Positions 20,227-29,280 of a stretch of DNA of 64,000 bases are shown here, piece by piece. Source of the stretch: Chaetoceros tenuissimus (taxonomy: Eukaryota > Bacillariophyta > Thalassiosirophyceae > Chaetocerotales > Chaetocerotaceae). The notes beneath the pieces are model-generated. The model made no database searches, had not been told where the DNA came from, and was given only the letters and a program-made list of their open reading frames with translations. The translations under genes were made by a program, and so were the position numbers. The DNA is taken from NCBI GenBank assembly GCA_021927905.1, contig BLLK01000058.1:248001-312000 (forward strand). Reading direction: 5' to 3'. How positions within the stretch are numbered: the stretch's first letter is position 1; each line of letters begins with the position of its first letter.

Positions 20227-21744
20227 TTATGAGATGTGCATACGTTCTTCATGCTCGCTTGACTTTTGCGAAATAATATTTTCACCCAAAGCTATTCCAT
20301 CATCCATTCGATTCCATTGGACTAGATCCAAGCAATGAGACCATGGTGCCATACAGAAGTAACAAATCAGAGCTATAACTAAGTAAAAATTCAAATGAAT
20401 GCCTCCCCATTTCAATGGTATTCCATACTCGTTCATTTCAGTGAATACAAGAGGTGGTAGCCAACCTAATACTTGCGTGCAGTATAGAAAAAACCCGGCA
20501 ATCTCAGTCTCATTTCCTTTCGGAACAATCATTGAAAATATCAGGCTTTCTGTTTGGAAATACCAGCCTAGCAATATTCCCCAAAGTGCTCCAAAGCAAA
20601 ATGTCAGTTTTACTCGTGACGGATCCTCAAGAAAGTGGAAGCCAGCGGAATTGATAACAACAAATGCAGCAATTTGAATTTTCATTGAAGTCTTTGGACA
20701 CGAGTATCTTTCTGTCAGCAATTTACCTACATAGCTACCAGGGATGGTGAAAATAACAGTGATGAGGAACATGATGCCAACTTCACTAGATGAGAAATGC
20801 ATAACCTCTTTCAAGTAAGTCACTGCCAATAGAACAAACGAGTTGCAAGCAGCATCACCAAAAGTGACTGCCAATAGAAACCATCCTAAGGAACAGCCAT
20901 AATGCCTCCAAATTGTCTTGGCTGTCTGAAATACTTGTACAAATCCAACACTAAAGATGGATTCATTATTTGAAAGCTCATTTTTTGCTTCCTTCTCTTG
21001 CATATATTTCCATCCATAGTAGAAACAGAGACCAGAAAGTGGTACATTCAAAGCTTGAGCAAGTTTTCCAGTCCTTATATCATCCAGTGAAAATCCAATA
21101 CTTGAACCGATAACAATCACCATATACACAAGTTGAAATATAATTCTTGCCACAGCCCATTCAGCAAAGTATTTATTCATGGTATCTTCGCCGACAACCC
21201 TGCCAATTTCAGGAAGATATGCAAAACTCGCAAGAGTAACGACTTGAAATATGAATCCATTCAATGCTTGCAAAATCGACATAAAGAACCATGTACTTTG
21301 GGTAGTTTCAATTTGCACAAATTGAACCAACATTAACAAAAAGCTAGAAATTATCCCAATCAGTTTTCGATGTCGTGTACAATCAATCATAGCTCCTATG
21401 AATGGTAAAAAGAATGCCGACAAAAGCCCCGAAACAGTTCCAATCAGCGTGATCAGAGAAGAAGGCTTGTATCCATATACTTTCCCACATTCAATATTAT
21501 CATCATAGCAACCAATTTCCATTTGTGCCAAAGTAAGAAAAGCAGTAGATAAAAATGTATTTGACATTGTTACTTGACCACAAGCCATTTTAATCAGACC
21601 TGTACCAGTTGCATCATTTGTTTTATAGAGAAACCATTTATTTAAGCACGAGAAACGAAAAGGACGTAAGTCTTCTTCGAGTGAATCTGTCTCATGCGAA
21701 GGAGGTGGTCCGCTTGCAGCAGATGCTATTGGTTCTTCTTCCAT
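20227..21744 (-). CDS. MFS transporter, Atg22/UMF1-like
   Basis: Single exon, 505 residues, about 11-12 hydrophobic helices. After an acidic N-tail comes a KWFLYKTNDATGTG segment resembling the first helix of the Atg22/UMF1 family, then the loop FIGAMIDCTRHRKLIG between helices 2 and 3 (MFS signature position) and ASFAYLPEIGR before helix 5. In the second half FGALWGILLGWYFQTESLIFS resembles the helix 10-11 region of that family. Yeast Atg22 exports amino acids from the vacuole; the substrate and membrane here are not known. Divergent from the secreted-type gene at 22134. Confidence 0.7.
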   Translation of the reverse strand: MEEEPIASAASGPPPSHETDSLEEDLRPFRFSCLNKWFLYKTNDATGTGLIKMACGQVTMSNTFLSTAFLTLAQMEIGCYDDNIECGKVYGYKPSSLITLIGTVSGLLSAFFLPFIGAMIDCTRHRKLIGIISSFLLMLVQFVQIETTQSTWFFMSILQALNGFIFQVVTLASFAYLPEIGRVVGEDTMNKYFAEWAVARIIFQLVYMVIVIGSSIGFSLDDIRTGKLAQALNVPLSGLCFYYGWKYMQEKEAKNELSNNESIFSVGFVQVFQTAKTIWRHYGCSLGWFLLAVTFGDAACNSFVLLAVTYLKEVMHFSSSEVGIMFLITVIFTIPGSYVGKLLTERYSCPKTSMKIQIAAFVVINSAGFHFLEDPSRVKLTFCFGALWGILLGWYFQTESLIFSMIVPKGNETEIAGFFLYCTQVLGWLPPLVFTEMNEYGIPLKWGGIHLNFYLVIALICYFCMAPWSHCLDLVQWNRMDDGIALGENIISQKSSEHEERMHIS

Positions 21745-21802
21745 TGTAGTTTTATACTTTCACAATTAAAATGTGAGCTGGTCAATTAACAACAATGGAT
21801 GA

Positions 21803-22027
21803 ATGAATTATGAACTACCACAAGATAAGGGAAGGTCTCGTGTCTCTCTCATCATTCCATTTCTCCTCTTGCTCGCTTGCGTTGCAGTTAAGTTGCAGTT
21901 GGGGGGTGTTCAAGGCTTCGCAAAAAAGTCTAAGACAGGAGTCAAAAGCAGGAGTGATGTCGCTATGCTCTTTACACGATCTTTTCGTCGGTTCGTCGGT
22001 TTATTTCATGCATGCATCCTCTACTAG
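21803..22027 (+). CDS. Possible small plastid-targeted protein
   Basis: A 74-codon ATG frame in the divergent spacer. It has a hydrophobic N-terminal segment (SLIIPFLLLLACVAV) followed by GVQGFAKKSKTGVKSR, which looks like a signal peptide with the Phe-containing cleavage motif and a basic transit-like stretch. There is no recognised mature domain and it is short. It could be a first exon, a real micro-protein or chance. Confidence 0.25.
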   Translation: MNYELPQDKGRSRVSLIIPFLLLLACVAVKLQLGGVQGFAKKSKTGVKSRSDVAMLFTRSFRRFVGLFHACILY

Positions 22028-22133
22028 CTAGTAGTAGTGAAAGTACGAGTATGCTTTCACTTATTGGGAATTGTACTTAATTGTATTTCAGCCATTTATT
22101 CACAGCTCCACCACCTTTCATAGTATACTTATC

Positions 22134-23482
22134 ATGACACAACCAAGTAGAATACGAAGGCGAAGGACTTCGCAGTTAATTATATGGCCTTGTTTCACAA
22201 TATTTATTTGCATAGTTGCAAATCTAGTACAACCCTTACACTCCGTTGAAATCTCAACTGACAGCATCATTGGCCAAACTCTCTTGCAAAATGCCCGTAA
22301 ATTGGAAAATAACCACAACAATCATAACAATAATAATAATTACTACTGGATGGCGAACTACTCCCTGAAATTTCAAGGTTGTCATAATGTACAAGCATGG
22401 AACTATGACGCGGATGACTATTCTGATGTACGCATCAAAGCATCACGCCTTGCTAGATTCCGTCTATGCCCATCTAGATTCTGTTCCCAAAGCTCCAATG
22501 GCTGCTCAAAAGGTTATGGAGATTATGTCATTGGTGTTGATACCTATGTGAGTGCCTATGTCGAAGCACAGAGGAAGCAGGACGAATATGAATGCGAACG
22601 GTATTTATTTCGGCATTGCAATTGTGAAGATAATAACGACAAAGATATGTGTGTCTACAAATGTTATGCCAAAGGGAAGAAATGGGATTGCATTGATAAC
22701 AATCCCTACTATGATGATGATGCTACTACACATTTGTACCGCAATGACTTGAGGGACTTTGAACAGTATTTTCAAGGTTGCAGTGCCTTTGAAGGATATG
22801 GTAATGAAAATGATAATGATAAGTTTCGGAGGTTAGAAGACGGTGCTGATTTCTATATTGGAAGTTATTGCTCTGAACAGGTAGGAAAGATATACTTGGG
22901 AATGTTTACCGATGACACTTGTACTACATTTGCGGACAAAAATGCAGGAAGGAAAACGTTCAAGGAAATGACTGGTGTAGATTTGCCATTTTCAGATAAA
23001 AGTATGGTGCGATCTGATTGCGTTTCATGTAATGAACGTGACCACAAGGAATATCAACAAAATAATAAGAACAACAACCAGAACAATAATAACAATCAGA
23101 AGCAAGTCCGTATCCTTGATTCATGCGAGGAAGTCTACGAAGCAGCTGGAAAATGTGAAACACACATGGGATCGAACAATGGTTATGCAAGTCCACAGGA
23201 AATTAACGAGGATGCATGCTATTATATGGAAGGGTTGAAACTGATTCGAAAAAATGGTATTATTGATACGTCCTTGACCAGACCAAACAATCAAGTGAAC
23301 TTTTTTATTACCATCTTCTCTGTGTCGTTTACTCTATTGGGAGCATTCATCTATTATCTACGAATGAGTAAGTTGCATCTGTTGTTCTTTGTTTATACCA
23401 TACAGTATTAGAAATATCTAACAATGATCTTGTAACTATTTCATCAAACACAGAACTTGGCATGAGAATTAATTTGGGGTAG
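22134..23482 (+). CDS. Cys-rich, Asn-rich single-pass membrane protein
   Basis: Exon 1 is 22134-23367 and a short last exon 23454-23482 (GTAAGT donor, ACACAG acceptor) replaces a read-through end; total 420 residues. An N-terminal hydrophobic segment (IIWPCFTIFICIVANLV) acts as signal peptide. The lumenal or extracellular part has many cysteines (CHNVQAWNY, CPSRFCSQSSNGC, CNCEDNND, CVYKC, CSAFEGYG, CVSC) and two poly-Asn runs. A C-terminal helix (FFITIFSVSFTLLGAFIYYL) is followed by the short cytosolic tail RMKLGMRINLG. This domain pattern recurs in diatom proteomes without a known function. Confidence 0.75.
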
Positions 23483-24069
23483 ATTTGTAGATGGTCGGGC
23501 GTCTCAATTCAGTCAAGAACTGATGAGCTTTTAGGGTAAATGGTCTAAATAATAAATGTAACAGTAAGAATACTATCAAGTGATGTTTGGCTGTGTTTCA
23601 TATGTACTCGTAATTGACAAAAGAAGAAAAGTAGCGCTTGCAGAACGTAGACGTACTCATGACCTCATCGTGATGTTCAAATATGCAAATCTTCATCAAT
23701 CTATAACTTCAACATCAATGACTTCAACATAAAAAAAAATTGCACATTTAATTGTAGACTCTGATCAATAAGAATTATCTATGATCACGATTTCCATGAC
23801 CTGCATAGTATTTTTTCAATTTGCAAATTAAAAAAAAGTTGAACACGATCCGTTCAGGTTATTTCTGCTTAGTCACTTTTCAGTCACACAACACATACTC
23901 TTTCCAACACGTTACATCTTCATGTCTGAATGAAACATCAAACACTAAATTTTACAGAAAAGGCCTTGAACCCCGCCAAACGAGCATTTTCCAAAATTCA
24001 CTCATGAACGACGAAACAGCATTTCCATCGCACCAACTCAACTACTGCTAGTAATTGGAACAATAAGGA
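23483..24069. other. Intergenic, 587 bp
   Basis: AT-rich. A short duplicated word (ACTTCAACAT, twice near 23706-23730) and a poly-A tract at 23731-23739 are seen. The last 250 bp are likely the 5' UTR and promoter of the FAM13A-like gene. Confidence 0.4.
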
Positions 24070-27000
24070 ATGATCGTTCACCCAATTGGTTCACCAGCAA
24101 AGGATCACATTCACCATAATTCCAGGTCGATCATGCAAAAGGCTCCAATAGGAGTCCGTCGACGCACTAGGTCCAAGGGAACCATTGCAGGCTTCAACAC
24201 AGAGAGTTCTGATCCACCACCGTTAACTGCCGAAAATTCTTCCCTTGATGTGTCCAATCATCATCCACAGCATTTACTACAGGGAGATGCACCACCTATA
24301 CCCGCCAAACCAAGTCACAATGCAAAACTAGCACTTCTATGTGTACAGAATGCAAATCATATGGGGGCACGAACACAACTGCATCTCTGTCCACCTGGCA
24401 AAGCAAGAGATGATCTCACTAAAAAGCTACAGGAGCAGAGGAGACGGAAGAAGAAGGCACTATCTGTCCCAAATAGTATCAGAAGGACAGGAAGTTTTCA
24501 GCGTAATTCCTCGGTAACATCCGTAAAGGATGACATTAGTGTTTTTGAGAAGCTGATGGGTGAATCTGGTATGAAAGCATATGAAGATGCCGAAGCAGAG
24601 TTCTTGGACAATCCTACCATGCATTTAAGAATGATGAATGAAGATGGAGAAGAGTGTCAAGAAGATCCTAGTTCAGGAGATGACGATTTGCTGGATTTCT
24701 TGTTTGAAGAGGAGAAGCAAAATGATGACGAACAGTCTCTTTTAGAGGCTCTTTACGACGGGGCGGCTGCACAGGGGCAAGGATCTGCCAAGTCGGGTAT
24801 GTTGGCCTTCAATTTTAGAAAAATCAAATGGTTTGATTCAGTGACGGCTGCAGATCGTGCAGAGGCTAGGGAATACTTGAAAAAAGAGCTGATTGGTCTG
24901 AAGAAAAGAGACGCTTTGATGCTCACTTCACATTTGCGAAAATTGCAGAGAAGAGAAAAAAGACGGTTAGAAATTGAACAAGGTAGACGCACTTCTAAGA
25001 ATTTGGACGATTGGGATGATGAAGAAGATGCTGCAATTGGGATGAATAAGCTCCCTGAAAATATGACACCTAGTCTCGCTGCAGCTTTAGTTCTCGAGAG
25101 TCTTGCCATGAATCCACTTGAAAGTTTAGAGGGAATGTCTAAGTGTTATGAAGGTATTGTAGCAGCTGGAAGTGCTTTATTAGATATGAAAGAGCAGTCA
25201 GCAGGTTTGAAGCCTACAAAGAAAGAAATTATGAATGCATTGACACCACTACTCATCACTTCTTTAGAACAAGCTTCAGGAGAAACAATTCTGGCCTTGT
25301 CGGAGCTGCGTAAAATGTGTGGAACTAAGAGGTATCAACGTCGTTTCATTCAAAGAATAGCACCATCTTTAGTTCGTCCGCCAAATGCTGCAATGTGGTG
25401 TCTCCGCCACCAAACTGATATGAAGGCTATCCTGGCAGCCACAGAGCTCATCTTCGAATCATCATCTACTATTTTCTCATCGGATTGGTTCGAGAGAGGA
25501 AGAAGCATCGTTGCAGATGCAAAGCGTGCAGAAAGTTTGAATTTGGCTGCAATGAAGTTGAAGAAGCTTAGTGCCCCTCAACAGACTGAAAACATACTTT
25601 CCCTGACTGGCAGTCATCACCGACGAGGTAACAGTCTCAACATGGCTACGCCTGCTAAACATTCTTCGCAGTCTGGGTCAGGAACAGAAATGCTTGCTGA
25701 ATGGGAAATTCTCGCAGTTGATAGAGAAATAAGAAATAGCATCAAAACCGTCTTTGATAGAGATTGGTCTAGAATCAATATTCGCCATGCACCACCTCGA
25801 GAAGGAGAATCACCGTACCCTAGTAAGAAGCCAAGAGGTCATACATACGAGAAGAAACGCAATCCGTCACCTGTACCTCCGCCTCCAACTTCTGAGACTG
25901 ATTCTCCATCTGAACTTCTAAGTCCACCTCGGGTGAGGAAAGAGAAGGCAAGTACTACAGCTGAAAATACCCAGCAAAGCCCAATATCTCCCAAAAGGAC
26001 GACCCGTGAGAGCAATAAGAAGAGCATTCATAGGTCTCCAAAATCTCGCTCAAAGTCACAAAGAAAAGAAGAACTTCCTTCACCTCCACAGACTCCTACA
26101 GAGCAAAAATCTCCCGTTGTACATTCACCAGTAAGACCATCGCCAAACAAAGATTATGCATCATCAGAAAAGATTATTTCGCCAAGACCTGGACAAGCTC
26201 CATTATCCCCTGTTAGGACACACCACGGAATTAATACTAATGATACTCGGACTAGTAGTAATTCAGCAAGTGCTTCGAGAGCAGCCCAAGACACTTATCT
26301 TCGAAACCTTACTCGAACACCAGCAGACCGGAAGAAAACTGTCGCAGCATGTCGTGCACTCCGGGCGCAAATTACACGCTTTGAAAATGCATTCGCAAGA
26401 GTTCATGGCCGACCACCAAAGGGTGCTCACGAGCGTGCTCCACTTGCTACAACATATGCACAATATAGAGAATGGAAGAGAGCTATCAGATCCGATGCAG
26501 CTAGCAGGATTCAGTCAATGTATAGGGGGGCTCACGTGAGGATGATGCTTAAACAGAATCCATCATTTAGAAAGATTGTAGAGAAACGTGCAGGAAGACC
26601 TCCAAAAGAACCAGCTTTACCACCTCCTATCATGCCAAATGATATTATTAGTCAACAAACACGCAGTCCAAGGCATCCAATTCCTCCACTCAAACCTCGA
26701 GGTGAAAAGCAAGATGGCTCTAATGGATTCGGAGTAGAAGTCGTACCATATCCTGCTGATGAACAATCTTTGGATTACTCAGAATACACCGGTATAAGTT
26801 CTCATGCAAGTTCTCATGTTCATTACTCACCTAGGACACAGGAAGATTCGCAAAATGATCTTAACTATTTGACTCTGCCTGAGCTGTCAAGTCTGAAGCG
26901 AAGTTTGAAGCAAGAGCTTAAGAAGTATGATATGGACTTCCGTGCACAATACGGAAGAATGCCTACAAAGCAAGAAAAAGAACCGATTCGAAGCAAGTAT

Positions 27001-27354
27001 GAGAAGTATAATTCACTCAAGCACCGTATAAGTTTGGTCGAACGAGATCCTTCATTGGTATTACCTAAGCCGCAACCAAAATCTCAGACGCCGCGTGCTC
27101 CAAAGATTGTGCGACAAGAGACACCTCCAAGTGCTGCTGTGCCTCCTCCTCAAGGTCCTGATCTTCAGGCATTAAAGAATGAGAAGCAGCACCTGCATCA
27201 AATGCTGAGATCGTACGAAAGAGATTTCTTCAGAATTAACAATAGACAGGTATCAAGCTACAACGATATCAAGCCTGTAGCATCTCAGTATAGAAGGTAC
27301 AAAGAAATCAAGAAGTCTATCCTTGCAATGCAACAGCAAGGCCAAAGGCGATAA
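24070..27354 (+). CDS. Large protein with IQ motif and FAM13A-like repeats
   Basis: Single exon, 1094 residues. The N-terminal 140 residues are basic and disordered. About 150-500 is a helical region with ESGMKAYEDAEAEFLDN and a domain rich in Leu/Ala helices (EALYDG onward, MCGTKRYQRRFIQRIAPSL). About 570-750 is a Ser/Pro/Arg-rich linker with many SP sites, likely phosphorylated. The C-terminus carries three FAM13A-like helical hairpins: RALRAQITRFENAFARVHGR, SLKRSLKQELKKYDMDFRAQ and KQHLHQMLRSYERDFFRINN, each followed by a Y-x-x-Y/WK closing helix. An IQ motif (SRIQSMYRGAHVRMM) follows the first. The likely role is a calmodulin-binding scaffold. The family name rests on pattern recognition. 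Confidence 0.75.
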   Translation: MIVHPIGSPAKDHIHHNSRSIMQKAPIGVRRRTRSKGTIAGFNTESSDPPPLTAENSSLDVSNHHPQHLLQGDAPPIPAKPSHNAKLALLCVQNANHMGARTQLHLCPPGKARDDLTKKLQEQRRRKKKALSVPNSIRRTGSFQRNSSVTSVKDDISVFEKLMGESGMKAYEDAEAEFLDNPTMHLRMMNEDGEECQEDPSSGDDDLLDFLFEEEKQNDDEQSLLEALYDGAAAQGQGSAKSGMLAFNFRKIKWFDSVTAADRAEAREYLKKELIGLKKRDALMLTSHLRKLQRREKRRLEIEQGRRTSKNLDDWDDEEDAAIGMNKLPENMTPSLAAALVLESLAMNPLESLEGMSKCYEGIVAAGSALLDMKEQSAGLKPTKKEIMNALTPLLITSLEQASGETILALSELRKMCGTKRYQRRFIQRIAPSLVRPPNAAMWCLRHQTDMKAILAATELIFESSSTIFSSDWFERGRSIVADAKRAESLNLAAMKLKKLSAPQQTENILSLTGSHHRRGNSLNMATPAKHSSQSGSGTEMLAEWEILAVDREIRNSIKTVFDRDWSRINIRHAPPREGESPYPSKKPRGHTYEKKRNPSPVPPPPTSETDSPSELLSPPRVRKEKASTTAENTQQSPISPKRTTRESNKKSIHRSPKSRSKSQRKEELPSPPQTPTEQKSPVVHSPVRPSPNKDYASSEKIISPRPGQAPLSPVRTHHGINTNDTRTSSNSASASRAAQDTYLRNLTRTPADRKKTVAACRALRAQITRFENAFARVHGRPPKGAHERAPLATTYAQYREWKRAIRSDAASRIQSMYRGAHVRMMLKQNPSFRKIVEKRAGRPPKEPALPPPIMPNDIISQQTRSPRHPIPPLKPRGEKQDGSNGFGVEVVPYPADEQSLDYSEYTGISSHASSHVHYSPRTQEDSQNDLNYLTLPELSSLKRSLKQELKKYDMDFRAQYGRMPTKQEKEPIRSKYEKYNSLKHRISLVERDPSLVLPKPQPKSQTPRAPKIVRQETPPSAAVPPPQGPDLQALKNEKQHLHQMLRSYERDFFRINNRQVSSYNDIKPVASQYRRYKEIKKSILAMQQQGQRR

Positions 27355-27449
27355 AATCAAAGTAACTTGGATATAGAAGAAAGTCTAAAATATAACCTGT
27401 ACAACATCATATTGAAAAGCTCTAGCTCGACATTCGCAGCAATGATTTG

Positions 27450-27821
27450 TTATTTTTCATTATTTTCTCTCCACTTGTTAAATCTTGTAGCAAATTCCTT
27501 AGCTCCAGCCAGTAAACTGAATCCTACATACACTAAAATGAATCCCTTCCCTGCAGCCTCTTGTGTCCCTGACATATCTTTGTATTCTTGTCTCACAATA
27601 ACTGGTGCCTCGATAGATTCCACAAGATTATCATTCGTCATCAAAGAGCCATATCTATTTACCGGTGAAGTTAATGTATCCTCTGAAGTTAGGAAAGGCG
27701 CAGTATGTTGGCTCTCAGCGTGGTGCTGATTCAGCAATGTACTTGAACTAGGGACGAAAGAAAAGACAGGCTGCACAAATACAGTAAGAAGCAACCCATA
27801 TACAACTACATTCATTTTCAT
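27450..27821 (-). CDS. Small plastid-targeted membrane protein, unknown
   Basis: Single exon, 123 residues. The N-terminus MNVVVYGLLLTVFVQPVFS is a signal peptide followed by FVPSSST, matching the diatom plastid motif (cleavage before Phe, then a Ser/Thr-rich transit part). One hydrophobic helix near the C-terminus (GFILVYVGFSLLAGAKEFA) precedes a basic tail. Probably an integral plastid membrane protein. No known family recognised. It is convergent with the FAM13A-like gene, 95 bp between stop codons. Confidence 0.65.
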   Translation of the reverse strand: MKMNVVVYGLLLTVFVQPVFSFVPSSSTLLNQHHAESQHTAPFLTSEDTLTSPVNRYGSLMTNDNLVESIEAPVIVRQEYKDMSGTQEAAGKGFILVYVGFSLLAGAKEFATRFNKWRENNEK

Positions 27822-28157
27822 TGTTATTTACTTTGAGTTTAAATGTTTTGTAGAACGGAATGAACAATTACGTTTTTTCAGTTAAGCGCTTGATTATGAG
27901 TAGAGCTATGGTACTTTTGCTATGATCCATATTTTGTTGATTTCATCAACAATGACGCCTCGTCGCTTCTCTCACATCATAACACACTAACATGTGAGAC
28001 ATACTCATACAGATAAAAAGATTGAAACTATTTTCTCAGATAAGCATACTTGCACCAGTCCTGACAAAACACAAGTTGGCAATAATAGTATGAAAGCTTG
28101 GAAAAATGCTGAGTTACAATAAAGTTGAGTTAAATGATTTTAAGCCATCCAGCTAGA
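27822..28157. other. Intergenic, 336 bp
   Basis: Promoter side of the small plastid protein. CATGTGAGAC next to TCTCACATCA forms a loose inverted repeat at about 27974-28001. Nothing else recognised. Confidence 0.35.
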
Positions 28158-28708
28158 CTATTGTAGACTATTTTTTACATCGCCAAGTGTAGCGCATTTT
28201 TCCAAGCCTTCATCCAAATTGGTTGGTAGAATTCGTGTATTATTCTCAATGATCCAAAGAATCGCATCATTTCCTAAAGTACTGGCGCATTGTCTCTTCG
28301 CAAAATTAAGCAGGATATGAAAGCTGGTATTTTCGAGGTTGCTACAGTACTTTCAAACAAAGAAGTTAGTATGCACTGTGATTTAAAAATATTTTGAATA
28401 AGTAGGGTTGAGAGCATGTAGCCTAATGCAAAACAAGATGCATCCAATTGTAAAGGAGCACCAAACGTTCCATAGGCTCTTCATCTTCCAGTACGTCGAT
28501 CCATACATAGTTATTGTAAAACATCAAGAGATGCTAAAAACTCAATGGTAACGTGCAAATAAATACTGGGTTTGTATAAAGAAATTTTTCCGTGGTTTCC
28601 TTTCAAAACATATCGACTCACCATTCTTGTCCAGGTTGTTCCATCTCTCTCTAGCTGCGAGCGAAAACGTCAAGATGCAAGACATTCAAATGCAAGAAGT
28701 TTGTCATC
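28158..28708 (-). pseudogene. Spliced or decayed gene, exon fragments
   Basis: Three minus-strand pieces read like protein and abut splice-like signals. The 3' piece (28341-28158) follows a TACTGTAG acceptor and encodes 60 residues including NLEKTSFH-like start, KRQCASTLGNDAILW and a TAG stop. A middle piece (28533 to about 28424) follows TTTTTAG and encodes YNNYVWIDVLEDEEPMERLV. A 5' piece ends at a GTGAGT donor near 28629 with SQLERDGTTWTRM in matching phase. Upstream of it, an ATG frame beginning MDDKLLAFECLAS runs into an in-frame TGA. I could not find a clean donor between the middle and 3' pieces. It may be a decayed gene or one with introns I cannot place. Confidence 0.35.
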
Positions 28709-28753
28709 CATGAGTTGTCGTGTACACGATGGAAACCATAATATATAAAATTC

Positions 28754-28981
28754 TCATCTACGAGTACCACGGAAGCATTCCTTCACTGCTTGAAACTCGT
28801 TCTCACAGCTACCCTTTTCAAGATTGCCAGCAGAATGATGGTTCGAGACGCATGTCGCGTAGAGACGAATTGCATCTGGACAAACTGTCTTCATCTCATT
28901 GAATGCTGCAGTTAGTCTATTAGGAGCAATACTTGCTGTGGTATCCTTCAACCGTGCTGGTGTTGGTCTAATAGCTGGCAT
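28754..28981 (-). CDS. Twin CX9C (CHCH) mitochondrial protein
   Basis: Single exon, 75 residues. It carries two CX9C motifs, C-PDAIRLYAT-C and C-ENEFQAVKE-C, separated by about 16 residues: the CHCH helical hairpin imported into the mitochondrial intermembrane space by Mia40 and closed by two disulfides. The YxxCV and EFxxxxxCF details resemble NDUFAF8, a complex I assembly factor; other small CHCH proteins are possible. The start at 28981 gives the family's usual length. Confidence 0.7.
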   Translation of the reverse strand: MPAIRPTPARLKDTTASIAPNRLTAAFNEMKTVCPDAIRLYATCVSNHHSAGNLEKGSCENEFQAVKECFRGTRR

Positions 28982-29280
28982 GTTATTCTTTCATAGGTGT
29001 TCCATTTATGTGATGCTATGGTATGCTAGCAAATTGCAGCTTGACGGCGGAGAGGCCGAGAAAGATTCTAGTAAATGGCAAGGAAGTGAAAGATTTTGGT
29101 GGCTATCTGATAAATAAGCTAATTTATCAGTTTCGACGCCAAATTTTCAATTTCAGCGATAGAATGCAACACGATGAACTCCCTGTTTTTCACATGCTTC
29201 TGTGTTTTTGAGAAAACATCACACAATTAAAAGGTAATTGCCATAGTTACATTACGTAATTGAGCAAATAAATTGATATC

